Positions 34,036 to 43,795 of a stretch of DNA of 64,000 nt are shown in pieces. Below the pieces are notes generated by a model. The model did no database searches. It had not been told where the DNA came from and saw nothing but the letters and a program-made list of their open reading frames with translations. This stretch comes from Falciphora oryzae. Taxonomy: Eukaryota > Ascomycota > Sordariomycetes > Magnaporthales > Magnaporthaceae. The first letter of the stretch is position 1. Every line of letters begins with the position of its first letter. The DNA is taken from assembly GCA_000733355.1 (NCBI GenBank), contig JNVV01000017.1:232934-296933 (forward strand), read 5' to 3'. A program made the translations under genes and the position numbers.

Positions 34036-34781
34036 ATGGAAGACGTAGACCTAGAACAGGTTAGTCGCTGCATGCACTTTTAAGTCTACGGCTCGTCCCG
34101 GAAGCCACCTCCCCGCGGACTGACCATGCATCCAAGATCCGCAAAGCTCGCCTTGATCAGCTTGAGGCGCAAAGTAGGGGCGGGCAGCAAGGCCGGCAGC
34201 GGCGGCGTTGACCACGCGAGAGGAAGTGAGTTGTCGGCCCTTGATGCTTGCGACTGCAGAACGGCTCCAAGGCTCAGCGGCGACTGACAACAATCGTCTT
34301 TTTCCTAAACAGCAAGAAGGTAAATAACGACAACTCAAAGCTGCACTGCAGTCCCTCCCCCTCCGCCAAGGCCCGACAAACAACCCTCCTTTAGTCTCGC
34401 CGTCCGCTGACCCCTGGCGCGCACTTACTTGCGCAACCAACCAAAAAAAAAAAAAAAAAAACAGCCGAGGCCCGGAACAGCGCCCTGAACCAGATCCTGC
34501 ACCCGGAGGCCATGGACCGCCTCGGCCGCATCCGCCTCGTCAAGGAGTCGCGCGCGGCCGAGGTCGAAGACCGGCTGATCATGATGGCCCAGTCGGGCCA
34601 GCTGCGCCAGAAGGTGGCCGAGGACCAGCTCAAGGAGCTGCTCAACGCCGCCGCCGACAGGCAGGAGGACGAGGATGGTCCTAACCCTGCGAATGCCGTC
34701 CCCGATCCGTCTACCAGAGTGGGCACCCCGCCCATGTCCGTCCTACCAAGGCCTCGCCGGCACCAAAGCAGCCAAATCTAG
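34036..34781 (+). CDS. PDCD5-like DNA-binding protein, altered copy
   Basis: Exon 1 34036-34059 (MEDVDLEQ, donor GTTAGT), exon 2 34137-34173 (IRKARLDQLEAQ, donor GTAGGG) and exon 3 from 34465 (EARNSALNQILHPEAMDRLG, RIRLVKESRAAEVEDRLIMM, GQLRQKVAEDQLKELLNAA) form the three-helix core of the PDCD5/TFAR19 family. These proteins bind double-stranded DNA and take part in chromatin and cell-death control. Two oddities appear. Reading exon 2 further, to a stronger GTGAGT donor at 34225, meets TGA at 34209. The usual C-terminal tail (Arg-Lys-Gly-Trp then acidic Leu-rich end) is missing, replaced by a Pro-rich end. It may be a decaying duplicate of the housekeeping gene. Confidence 0.6.
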
Positions 34782-34784
34782 ACA

Positions 34785-35069
34785 AGCTCGACTCCCCCTG
34801 GTTAAGGTTTCAAAGACGCCCGCCAGATTTGCTGTCCGAAAGTGCCATCATCGCTCCGATTGGCCTTAACCAACCCGTCTTTATTGGACCGCGAAGCAGC
34901 AGACCAACTTTTCCCTTTCCTCGGACAGCTTTGCCGTAAGCACCTTGAGCGCTATGCCGAACTTTGGGCACGGGGGGGATTGGGTGTATGGGACGCAGGG
35001 ATTTGCAGCAATGGGAATGCATATCCGGGGTGCTGGTTAAGTGTGCTGGTCAAGTGTGCGACCGACTGT
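34785..35069. other. Spacer, nothing recognised
   Basis: No gene; leads into the second minisatellite array. Confidence 0.4.
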
Positions 35070-35530
35070 GCAAATTGACAGCGGTGCAGCCGACTGTGGT
35101 TGTAACAGCGGATGCAGGTTCACAGCGGCGCAGATTGACGCGACGTGCTGCAGCCGACAGTGGGTGCAGGTTGAGCGTGCAGGTTGAGCGTGCAGGTTGA
35201 GCGTGCAGGTTGAGCGTGCAGGTTGAGCGTGCAGCAGCCACCGTGCAGCAGCCGACCGGATTGGCGGCGGTGCACCGATTGTTTAAATTGACAGCGGTGC
35301 ACGGTGCAGCCGATTGTGGGGTGCAGCCGATTGTGGGGGTCGGCTAATAGTGGGTCGGTGACGTGCAAATTGACAGCGGCGCAAGCGCCGGCCGGGGGTT
35401 GATTGACAGCGGTGGAGCCGATTGTGGGTGCTGGTTGATATTGTAGTGGGCGCCGGGTCCAGATTGACAGGTGGGTTAGCGGTGCAGCCACCCGGTCGAT
35501 TGATAGTGGGTGCGGCTGACAGCATAGATT
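35070..35530. repeat. GCAGCCGATTGTGGG minisatellite, array 2
   Basis: Same modules as at 26620-26940 (ATTGACAGCGGTGCAGCCG, GATTGTGGGTGCTGG, CGGCTAATAGTGGGTCGGTG), at least six copies, same orientation. It includes a perfect inner tandem. Confidence 0.85.
35164..35228. repeat. Perfect 13-bp tandem, five copies
   Basis: Five exact consecutive copies of GTGCAGGTTGAGC inside minisatellite array 2. Confidence 0.97.
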
Positions 35531-35838
35531 GTGCGGCGCGCAGCATCGGCCGCAGATCCAGATCGTCAGTGCATACGGCGAACCCCTTGCAGTGCTTTAT
35601 TTCCCAGTCGTCGATAAGGCACCATGCTTTAGTATGCGCCATACGCATTTTAAACGGTGCAATTCGGGCGGCACACTCTGCTTCGGCAGCGCAACGGTCA
35701 AAGTACCCAGTTATGTCAGTTATGTTTGCATGCTGCTTATAAATCGAGCCTCACTTCCATGGCACACGCCGCATGCTGGCTATTACACAATTCGCCCATA
35801 CTGTTACCCATAGAAACCCCCCCCCCCCCAAATCTTCC

Positions 35839-37211
35839 TCACCGCGTCCCAGAGTTCACCGTTATGTCGGTTGTCATGATGATGTGCCCCATGCTTCCCT
35901 GTTCACCCGGCGCGAAGCTGTTTGCGCGGTCCGACGATGCGTTCGCGTAGCTGCCGGTCGCGATGCCGCCCTCGGGGCCCATCTCCCGGAGGGCCAGCTC
36001 CTCGGTGCCGATGCTCTCGGGCCGGGCGCCACGCTCGCCCGTAAAAGATCTGTCCGGGTTGGACTTTTGCGGGCCAGACAGGGTCGGGCGGCTGTAGCGG
36101 ATGTAGCTGCTGCGGTCGCGGCGGCCGCTGCCGAGGCCCAGGCCCGGGAGGAGGCGCGAGAGCAGCGGGCGGAGGGTGGGCAGGTTGGACGCGAGGATGG
36201 AGACGCCGAGCTCGACGCAGGACCAAATGGCCGCGCCGATGTTGTCCCACGACGGGTCGGTGCTGATAACGCCGCTGTAAAGGGTGAAGAGCCTGTAAAT
36301 GGAAACGATGCAAACGCTGGTCGAAAGTCAGCAAGGAAGGTGGGTTGGGTTATGGCGGTTGATTAGGGGGTTTCCACTTACAAAAAACCCAAACAAAAAA
36401 CGCCCATTACCATAAACCTTTGCTTTTGTGGGAGCTGGAGCTTCCAAACCCAAGGCAATGGTATACAAAAAATGGCAATATCCGTGGCCATGCTCATTGT
36501 CGAAGAAAAGTACCAAATAGGCAGGGTGTCGAGGCACTTATCAGCCATACTGGGGACGATAATGCTGAAGGGCAGACACGCGAGAAAGTTGAAAACGGCT
36601 TGTACGACAGCCCAAATGCAGACGTAAATAATGAACCAAAAGCAAACAGCTTGCACGACCTTGTCTTGGAAAATGCGCCTGTATTGGAACAGGAACCCCA
36701 GCTTTGCGGCGTTCATCCCTGCGTTATAGCTGACGATGCCGACCATAAGGAACTGCAAGCGGTATTAGATGAGGGGGCGTAGGGGAGGGGAGCAGGCGGG
36801 ATACCCTGGAGAGTGGAAATAATATATGAAAAAGGTACCTTCAACTGCTCCAATGTCTCGGCCATTGTAACATTTTCGACATGCCTTCCCATGCCGTACT
36901 TGACCTCGAAGCACATCGCTATCGAGTAAATGATGGACAGTACCTTTGAGGGTACCATATTCGCTTAGCAACAATTCGTTGTCCATGGAACAACACTCGA
37001 CGGGAAAACTGCCGCCTGGCCGAAATCGTCAACTTACCGTGGCGATCAGAATGGCCCAGTCATCTTTGCCCACGGCCTTTAAAATCGTGGCCCGCGTGAA
37101 GAAGCGAAGCGACGTGAAAATCACGTTGACCACGATAAAGCCGATGGCAACGCCAGCCACCACCGGCCCGTTGGTCTCGGTGCGGATGTGGGTTGGAGGA
37201 GCCTCTGCCAT
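35839..37211 (-). CDS. PTH11-like seven-transmembrane receptor (fungal rhodopsin domain)
   Basis: Exons 37211-37038, 36943-36839, 36752-36382 and 36316-35839 join with matching phases to 375 residues. Transmembrane segments include VVAGVAIGFIVVNVIFTSL, VLSIIYSIAMCFEV, VCFWFIIYVCIWAVVQAVF, ATDIAIFCIPLPWVW and FMVMGVFCLGFF. Family marks are KDDWAI after helix 1-2, VKYGMGRH before helix 3 and NLPTLRPL at the end of helix 7. The Ser/Gly-rich tail of about 110 residues is cytoplasmic. There is no CFEM domain. In Magnaporthe the founding member PTH11 senses surface cues; most paralogues have unknown ligands. The start is ATG 37211; the frame extends further upstream only through non-ATG codons. Confidence 0.85.
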
Positions 37212-38486
37212 GGCGTCCGGCGTGCGATGCTGGAGGGGCCGCGGGAGGGGTGGGCCGACCTGTACAGGCACGGCTCGTATGTTGATGGGAGGAGGGGTCC
37301 GGTCACACTGGGTGGTGCGGTCGCGGGAGGGGCTTCAAGGGAGACGTTTGTGGAGCCTGGAAGGAGCGCCCTTAAAAAGCAAATCCAAAGCGGGATCGAG
37401 GTGGTCATATCTCCGGCGGCTGCCATGATCAATCTTGCGGATCGGCAAAGTCCGCTTGTGAATCCGGGGCAGGAGTCCAAATGCGGAGAAAAGGCGTCAA
37501 TCATTTCCCCTGTGGCGTCAAGGCTATAAAACAGCCCCGATGTCCCTCTAACCTTTTATGCAACAGCGGGCAGCGCGTTGATGTTAGCCGATATGGCACG
37601 GACAACGAAGCCCAATAACATAACGCTTCTTTGAAAGCAGGCTGGCGCACCGTTGACTGGACTGGGCCAAGTGCAGGAGCTGTGGATGTGACACCCAAAC
37701 TAGTCCAGCGTAGGTAGCCGATACCTACCTGATTTAGTTTGGTGGCCAAAGCTGGACGAGGGCCTGAAGTGAATGGACAAAACCTTAAAGATCTTATCTC
37801 GGTTATCTGATAGCAGCCGCGGATGCCCGAGTAGGCCAGGGACCACAAGTCACCTTTGGGAGGAGCAATAAAGGCCAGCACTGTGATGGAGCGAGCCCAA
37901 AGTAAGGGTCGCGTTGGGGGCTCCTGACGAGGCGATGAATCCAACTAACTAGAAGGGAAAGATCTATCTGCCAGAGGCCCGACCACTGGAGGGCAAAGCC
38001 TCGGCCAAAAAAATAGGGCTAACAAGCCCGATCCATGACAAGCACCGCCAGTTCGCGCGAGATGGATAAAGAGAGAGTGACTGAGTGAGTGAGTGAGTAT
38101 ATTTAACGTCGGCTGGTCGGGATCTACCAGTCCTTGCCTCCCTAGGGACATACGACGTGCTAGCGCTACCTAAGCTTATCTCCACCAGGCTATAATGCTG
38201 CTATCGAGGAGGCTAACAAATTAAACCCGAAGGCATCGGGGTTCGGGCCGCATTCCGGCGCTCCTTGTTGGTGAGCGGGCCATCGGCAATGGGGCGGAAA
38301 GACGCCGGGGCGTTGTAAGCGCTGCGGGTGGTAGTATTCCGGTCGGCCGGCGAGTGTGCCGGAGAGGGGTAAGGCCAGGTTAGGGCGGGGGGGTCCTCGG
38401 GACTTCCCTTGGGCCCGGCCAGGGGTGCGGGGGACCAACGAGCCTACTGTTGGTCCGGGTGACAATAGCCGAGGTTGAATGGACGG
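37212..38486. other. Intergenic, includes TGAG microsatellite
   Basis: A short GAGT/TGAG run at 38082-38100 is the only structure noticed. No gene seen. Confidence 0.45.
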
Positions 38487-38611
38487 ATGCATATGGATGC
38501 ATCCGCGGGGTCGCGACACAACGGGAATACGGGTCGGGCGTCGGGACGGTGCGGGCGCTGTTTGCGTCGCATGGGGGTTTGGCTCGCTGTGTCGGTACTC
38601 CGTGGGGGGCC
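38487..38611 (+). repeat. Dispersed 125-bp repeat, copy 2
   Basis: Same length and orientation as 23939-24063; begins ATGCATATGGATGCAT. Confidence 0.85.
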
Positions 38612-38812
38612 TCCCGCACCGATTTGGGCTGAACTTCGGGCAGAGGGCCCGGCAGTTACATGGTTGCTGGCGCCCCAAGTGATTTCCCATTTAATGGAAG
38701 CCTCCGCAAACCAGGGCCTCCGGACTCTCACTCACCTTCTGCACTCATTTAAACCATCACCATAATCTAATAACCATCAATACCCCTGACCATTATTACA
38801 CACGGACTTGAC

Positions 38813-38818
38813 AGGAGA
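38813..38818 (+). promoter_or_regulatory. Shine-Dalgarno-like AGGAGA before ADH
   Basis: AGGAGA lies 5 nt before ATG 38824, the spacing of a bacterial ribosome-binding site. It has no role in a fungal nucleus but supports a bacterial origin of the gene. It could be chance. Confidence 0.35.
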
Positions 38819-38823
38819 CATCC

Positions 38824-39891
38824 ATGAAGGCGCTTGTGTATCAAGGCCCCGGCCGCAAGGCGCTGGAGCAGCGACCCAAGCCGGAGATCAAGGACCCCGG
38901 CGACGCCATCGTCCGCGTCACCAAGACCACCATCTGCGGCACCGACTTGCATATCCTAAAGGGCGACGTGCCCGGTTGCGCGCCGGGCCGCATCTTGGGC
39001 CATGAGGGCGTGGGCGTGATCGATGCGGTGGGCCCCGGCGTCACCGCCTTCAAGCCGGGCGACCGCGTGCTGATCTCGTGCATCACCGCCTGCGGCACCT
39101 GCGACTATTGCCGCCGCGGTATGTATTCCCACTGCCGCACCGGCGGCTGGATGCTGGGCAACGTCATCGACGGCACCCAGGCGGAATACGTCCGCATCCC
39201 TCACGCCGCCACCAGCCTCTACCCCATCCCCGAAGGCGCGGATGAGGAGGCGCTGGTGATGTTGAGCGACATCCTGCCCACCGGCTTCGAATGCGGGGTG
39301 TTGAACGGCAAGGTGGCGCCCGGCTCGACCGTGGCTATCGTGGGCTCCGGTCCCGTCGGCCTGGCCGCCTTGCTGACGGCCCAGTTTTACAGCCCGGCAG
39401 AGATCACCATGATCGATGTCGACGACAACAGGCTGGACGTGGCGCGCCGCTTCGGCGCCACCCGCGCCGTCAACAACGCGGCCACCAACGCGGTGGAGGC
39501 GGTGAAATCGGGGACCGGCGGTACCGGTGTCGACACCGTGATCGAGGCGGTGGGCATCCCCGCCACCTTTGAACTCTGCCAGGACCTGGTGGCACCGGGC
39601 GGCACCATTGCCAACGTTGGCGTCCACGGCCACAAGGCCGACCTGCACCTGGATCGCCTCTGGTCCCAGAACATTACCATCACCACCAGGCTGGTGGGCA
39701 CCGTCAGCACGCCCATGCTGCTGAAGATGGTGCAATCACGAAAGCTGGACCCCAGCGTGCTGATCACGCATCGCTTCACCTTGGACGCCGTCCTATCCGC
39801 CTACGACACCTTCGGCCGAGCCGCCGATACGCGTGCCTTGAAGGTGGTGATAGTTCCTGAGCACCAGCCGCCCGCGCCGGCCAGTGAATAA
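38824..39891 (+). CDS. Zinc-dependent medium-chain alcohol dehydrogenase, bacterial-like
   Basis: Intronless, 355 residues. Catalytic zinc ligands C38 (CGTD) and H60-E61 (GHEGVGVIDAVGPGV) are present. The structural zinc cysteines C90, C93, C96 and C104 (CGTCDYCRRGMYSHC) and the Rossmann loop GSGPVG (174-179) are present too. It oxidises alcohols or reduces aldehydes with NAD(P). D149 in the MLSDI segment could be the remaining zinc-site residue. Protein wording (MKALVYQGPGRKALEQRPKP at the start, LITHRFTLDAVLSAYDTFGR near the end) and the very GC-rich third positions resemble proteobacterial alcohol dehydrogenases. There is no intron, an SD-like hexamer sits upstream, and no neighbouring metabolic gene is found. 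Horizontal transfer from bacteria is likely. A contaminant inserted by misassembly is the alternative. Confidence 0.93.
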   Translation: MKALVYQGPGRKALEQRPKPEIKDPGDAIVRVTKTTICGTDLHILKGDVPGCAPGRILGHEGVGVIDAVGPGVTAFKPGDRVLISCITACGTCDYCRRGMYSHCRTGGWMLGNVIDGTQAEYVRIPHAATSLYPIPEGADEEALVMLSDILPTGFECGVLNGKVAPGSTVAIVGSGPVGLAALLTAQFYSPAEITMIDVDDNRLDVARRFGATRAVNNAATNAVEAVKSGTGGTGVDTVIEAVGIPATFELCQDLVAPGGTIANVGVHGHKADLHLDRLWSQNITITTRLVGTVSTPMLLKMVQSRKLDPSVLITHRFTLDAVLSAYDTFGRAADTRALKVVIVPEHQPPAPASE

Positions 39892-39894
39892 GGC

Positions 39895-42380
39895 AGACCA
39901 AAATGACCTGCGTTCGCGGGCAAGCGCAGCCGGCACCGGTATGGGTTTTGATGGACCGGCCCTTGTTACTGCGGCCATTGTGGTGTCGCTGGGCAGGCCA
40001 GGGAGACGAGATGGGATTGAATGGCGGATAGGGTTTACAAGGCAGACGGACAAACTTATGACTAGCTGGACTGTCAAGTATGTCGAAAGGGGAAGGGAAA
40101 AGGGCGAGGGGTGGGCCCGACAGGGGAGCGTAGGGCGCTCGCGTCATGGAGAATATGGCAAATCGACAAGCAGGACGAGGGAAAAAATGGCGGCTAAGCC
40201 TAGCGTTATTATCATAATCCTTATCCCATCCGTGCGTGGGCGGGGGGTCGCACTAGGCTGCTGTCCGGTTATTGTGATCGCTGCCGTCTGCATCGCAACC
40301 GTACCGTGCCTTTTGCTGTTGCGCGCCGACGAGAACTGGGAGCAGGAAGGGACGAGACGGGGCGGGCTCACCGGTGACCTTGCACGTCCGCCGCAGACTG
40401 AAGTGCACAGAGAACTTGGAGTAGCTGGACGATGGTCACGAGGCGGATGATGGGCCGCTCAATCACACGGCATAATTGCTGCTCTTAGCCCTACCTAGTT
40501 GGATCGTCAGTGGGAACTTTGGGCGTTCTTGCTGCCGCTGCGGGGTGGCAGATCAGCTGCGGCGACACGGGCGGTGTGAGAGCCGATAGGTAGGGTCGTC
40601 GAAAGTGATGGTTAGGTGGGTTGTATTAGGAAGAATTGCAGGCCCAGAGGCCGGAGGCCCTGGGTGCAAGATACTTGGCCCTCTATCAGCCATGACAGCG
40701 GGTGTTAAGGAAATGCATACAACTTGGCAATGTGCACCAACAGCAGAATGCCAAAAATTCGATAGGTTCGAGGAAGGATGCTCCTCACAGTCCACTTAGC
40801 CGTGCGAAGGGGCTGTGGTGGTGGGGCCAGCCGGAGAACTGCAGGCTCGTGCGTAGAATCCCCGCAGCCAATGAACCTGCCGCACGCGGAGCAACTTGAG
40901 TCACTCATTGATGCAAGGGGGTTCCGAAAAAGAACCCTGCGAATGAGTGCTCCAAGCCCTTTGTTCCGCTCCACCTCCCTCAGATATGCACGCGCATCGA
41001 TCGCCGCCTCAAGGCCGGTTACCCGAACGCTGTTACTTTGGCCCCCGCGGTCGCATTCGCTTCAAGGGCAGCGGCGTGGAGCAAAGCTTGCGGCCCGTGG
41101 TCACCGGTACATCGCACATCCCATGCGGCTGCGGAGCAGCTCCAGGGGCATGCCCAGCGCCCCACCTGTAGGCACCCGCTTCCAAAATGCCGGAAGTCGA
41201 AAGGCAAAGAACGAAAGGGTGAGCGAGCTGTTCGAACGATCAGGTTCAATGGAAAATTCGCTGCCCGCATCCATCCACATCCGCGGCCCTTCTCCATTAC
41301 TCGGTCGGATCCGGATGGTTGTGGTATGGCTTTCGAATTGCCTGCTAGCAGCTACCGCATTCGTAACTAAGTTGTGGCCTTTTGAGGCTGGGCACCTTGG
41401 GTGTGTGAGGCAAGCCACTCTTCTGCTGACTTGCTGCCTCATATAGCACGGCTGACCACTGGCTTGGAGCGGCCAGGGTTGCTGAGAACTTCCCAGCCTC
41501 GAGAAGCGACAGCGTGACGGCTCAGCCGCGACACCAGTCTCAAGCTGCTGTCCCCTGGCGGACTAGGTGGCTTAGTTGGTCTGAGGGCCTCAAGGTGGGC
41601 GGGGAGTCTGGCGGGAAAATGGTATCCGACAGGAGGGCCGTCGTCGAGACAGGCCACAGTTTTCGTCTTCTAGAGAGGATGCGCCGAGGCTCCGCACCCC
41701 GGTTCGGTGTCGACTCAGCTCCGACTGTGCACGCGGAAATGGTGACGTGGGCCAGGAGCAGAGTTTTCTTTCTACTTACGGTTTTTCGGCACGCGACTCC
41801 AAACCCGACTGGAGGTGCGCATCGCCGAAGCCCGGAGGCTCGACGCCGCCAGCACTGCGAGTGACAGTGATGCAGCCGACCTAAGAAAGCGCTGGAAGTT
41901 TTGGCGTACTACCAGACACCGCCACCACCATAACAAACCCCCGCCGATGCCACCAAGCCGTTCGAGGCATGCAGGATAAAACTCCTTCCTCGCGCCCCGA
42001 GGAGGTCGTCAGAGAAGGAACGTCGGTCGATACCGAGGAGCGGCTTGACCCAGTTGCCTGTGTAGATGAATACGCTCGTTACAAAAGTGCACGTATCCGG
42101 CACGGTCGACCCAAAAATCAGGATGACCGTAAAGAGCCAGTGACCATTTTGGGGGTAGATGGGATGGGTAGAGGGAGAAGAGGGGCGGGCGATTCCATAC
42201 CAGCGTCGCACGTCTAAACAGGGAGTGCAGGCAGACAGAAAGCAAGCGTGGTGGGTGGGTAGGCTTGCTTGGAAGGATAAAAGTATGTATGTTGATAAAG
42301 CGATAACGAAACGCGAAATTCTATCCACGGATATAGCCGAGTTTAACCAATTATAATGCATGTATGACATGTCTATCCGG
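39895..42380. other. Long intergenic stretch, no supportable gene
   Basis: About 2.5 kb with frames on both strands but no domain, splice pattern or repeat that I can support. Confidence 0.45.
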
Positions 42381-42382
42381 TA

Positions 42383-42870
42383 CGATACATCGTTGGCACC
42401 AAGGGGCTCGCGATCGCGTTTGGGGGGCCGGGATATAACGCCGAAAAATATGGCCTGAAGGCTTACGGAGACGCCTCGTTCGCCAACCGCTTCCGCACGA
42501 GGGCATCTACAGGCGACCTGGTGGTGATGCTAGCAGGAGGACCGGTTTATTGGCAGTCCAAGAAGCAGATGCTCGTCACTACATCAACAAAGGCGGAGTT
42601 CGTCGGCCTCCTGCCTACCGGACGTGCTCTACTTTGGGTCAACGGCATCCTCAGCGAGACGGGCTACCCTTAGCGGGAGACCCTGGTGGGCGCACGCTAA
42701 TAGTGCTCAACACATATGCTACAGTGCTGAGCCCCCCGGAGTCGGCCCGCAGCCGGATAATCAACTTACGCTACAAGTGGGTGATCGACGCTGTGATCAG
42801 GCCACTGCACGACAGCACCCATTGGAACCCAGGTGGTTTCTGCGATTTAGCCGGTTAACTGACGAGCAAG
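42383..42870 (+). mobile_element. Ty1/Copia RNase H remnant
   Basis: Reads RYIVGTKGLAIAFGGPGYN, KAYGDASFANRFRTRASTGD, VYWQSKKQMLVTTSTKAEF and ALLWVNGILSETGYP-stop, then in another frame RIINLRYKWVIDAVIRP. These match the Copia RNase H signature (YxDADWAxxxxxRxSTxGxxhxh...SxKQxxhxxSTxEAEh...HIxhxxHhhRxxh). The DNA ends about 40 bp before the 3' end of the HeLo gene. Confidence 0.85.
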
Positions 42871-42907
42871 TGTCCCATTATCGAGCCATTCTAGCTAAAG
42901 CAGCTGA

Positions 42908-43795
42908 TCATTGTGTTCCAGACTCTGTCTCCTGTCCAGGAGCATCGAATACAGACTTTGCGTTTGCGTACCCAATGACATTGCCAAAGTGAGTGACTGA
43001 ATACCCACCAGCTTTGACCCCCCTAACCACAGTACTTCTCGCGCTAGCCGCCTGCGCAACGATGTCACCGTAGTGTCCGCGAGCGTTGCCTTCCAGTACG
43101 ACGTCGGAAAAGAGATTGGGACGCTGCTGGGCCTCAGTTTGGAGAACCGCTCTGAGCATCTCGTCGTCGTCCCCGATGGCCTTGTCTAAAAGAGCCAAGC
43201 TCTCGGTGTCCAAGCCCCCGACCTCGCTTTTACACATCTGCTTCTGAGCATCGCGGGTTGAGGGAAAGAGCTCCACCAGCTGGCTTGTGAGAGCAGAGAT
43301 CGTCTCGATCAGGTTCTGGAACGCGCCTTTCTGATAAAGAGCCCATTTGATCCGGTCTCTCACTCTAGGCTTGACGCGCCGGTCGACCATTCCGCGCATA
43401 TGCTTGTGCAGTGTCTGAAGCGCGCCGCTCCCTTTGCAAAGCTGCGTATCCGTGTCCAGAAGCTGAAGCTTCTCGGGCTTGGCGATTCCCCTGTAGCGCG
43501 CCGAGGTCCGCATCGCGGAATCGAAGGCTTGCCGGATTTCGAGAAGCCAGCGGTAGGCCGTCTTGACTTCTTCTTCATCGTAGCCGTCGCTGCGAAACTT
43601 CGTCTCTGGATCCCCGATGCCCATGGATGCCCCCCAGCGCGTCAGTCGCATCTCAGAGGCTTCAAGTTGGCACCATGTTCTTTCAAAGTCGTCCTCGAAA
43701 TCGCGTCCGAACTGTATGTACCCAAAGCATTGGACGCAGGTTGCGAATGCCCCGGGAATGCCGGCTACGGCAAGAGCGAGGCTGACGGGTTCCAT
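42908..43795 (-). CDS. HET-S-like HeLo-domain protein with C-terminal amyloid repeats
   Basis: Single exon, 295 residues from ATG 43795; Podospora HET-S is 289. The HeLo domain (about 1-225) has the short hydrophobic start SLALAVAGIPGAFATCVQCF, then GYIQFGRDFEDDFERTWCQL, EMRLTRWG, SARYRG and a Trp-bearing helix RIKWALYQKGAFQNLIETIS, in the same order as HET-S. Residues after 225 look like two prion-forming repeats: R1 at 231-246 (DVVLEGNARGHYGDIV) and R2 at 255-274 (TVVRGVKAGGYSVTHFGNVI). In HET-S the equivalent repeats form a beta-solenoid amyloid that unfolds the HeLo domain into a membrane-targeting toxin, giving cell death. It is divergent from the NLR gene 905 bp away, whose N-terminus carries a related motif. 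The 36 in-frame codons upstream of ATG 43795 lack family resemblance. Confidence 0.85.
   Translation of the reverse strand: MEPVSLALAVAGIPGAFATCVQCFGYIQFGRDFEDDFERTWCQLEASEMRLTRWGASMGIGDPETKFRSDGYDEEEVKTAYRWLLEIRQAFDSAMRTSARYRGIAKPEKLQLLDTDTQLCKGSGALQTLHKHMRGMVDRRVKPRVRDRIKWALYQKGAFQNLIETISALTSQLVELFPSTRDAQKQMCKSEVGGLDTESLALLDKAIGDDDEMLRAVLQTEAQQRPNLFSDVVLEGNARGHYGDIVAQAASARSTVVRGVKAGGYSVTHFGNVIGYANAKSVFDAPGQETESGTQ

Noticed and set aside
38956..39735. 259-codon minus-strand frame opposite the alcohol dehydrogenase
   Set aside because: Antisense shadow; Gly/His/Val-rich without any motif.
40885..41446. Plus-strand 222-codon frame in the long intergenic stretch
   Set aside because: No domain, mixed composition and no intron signals that would extend it.
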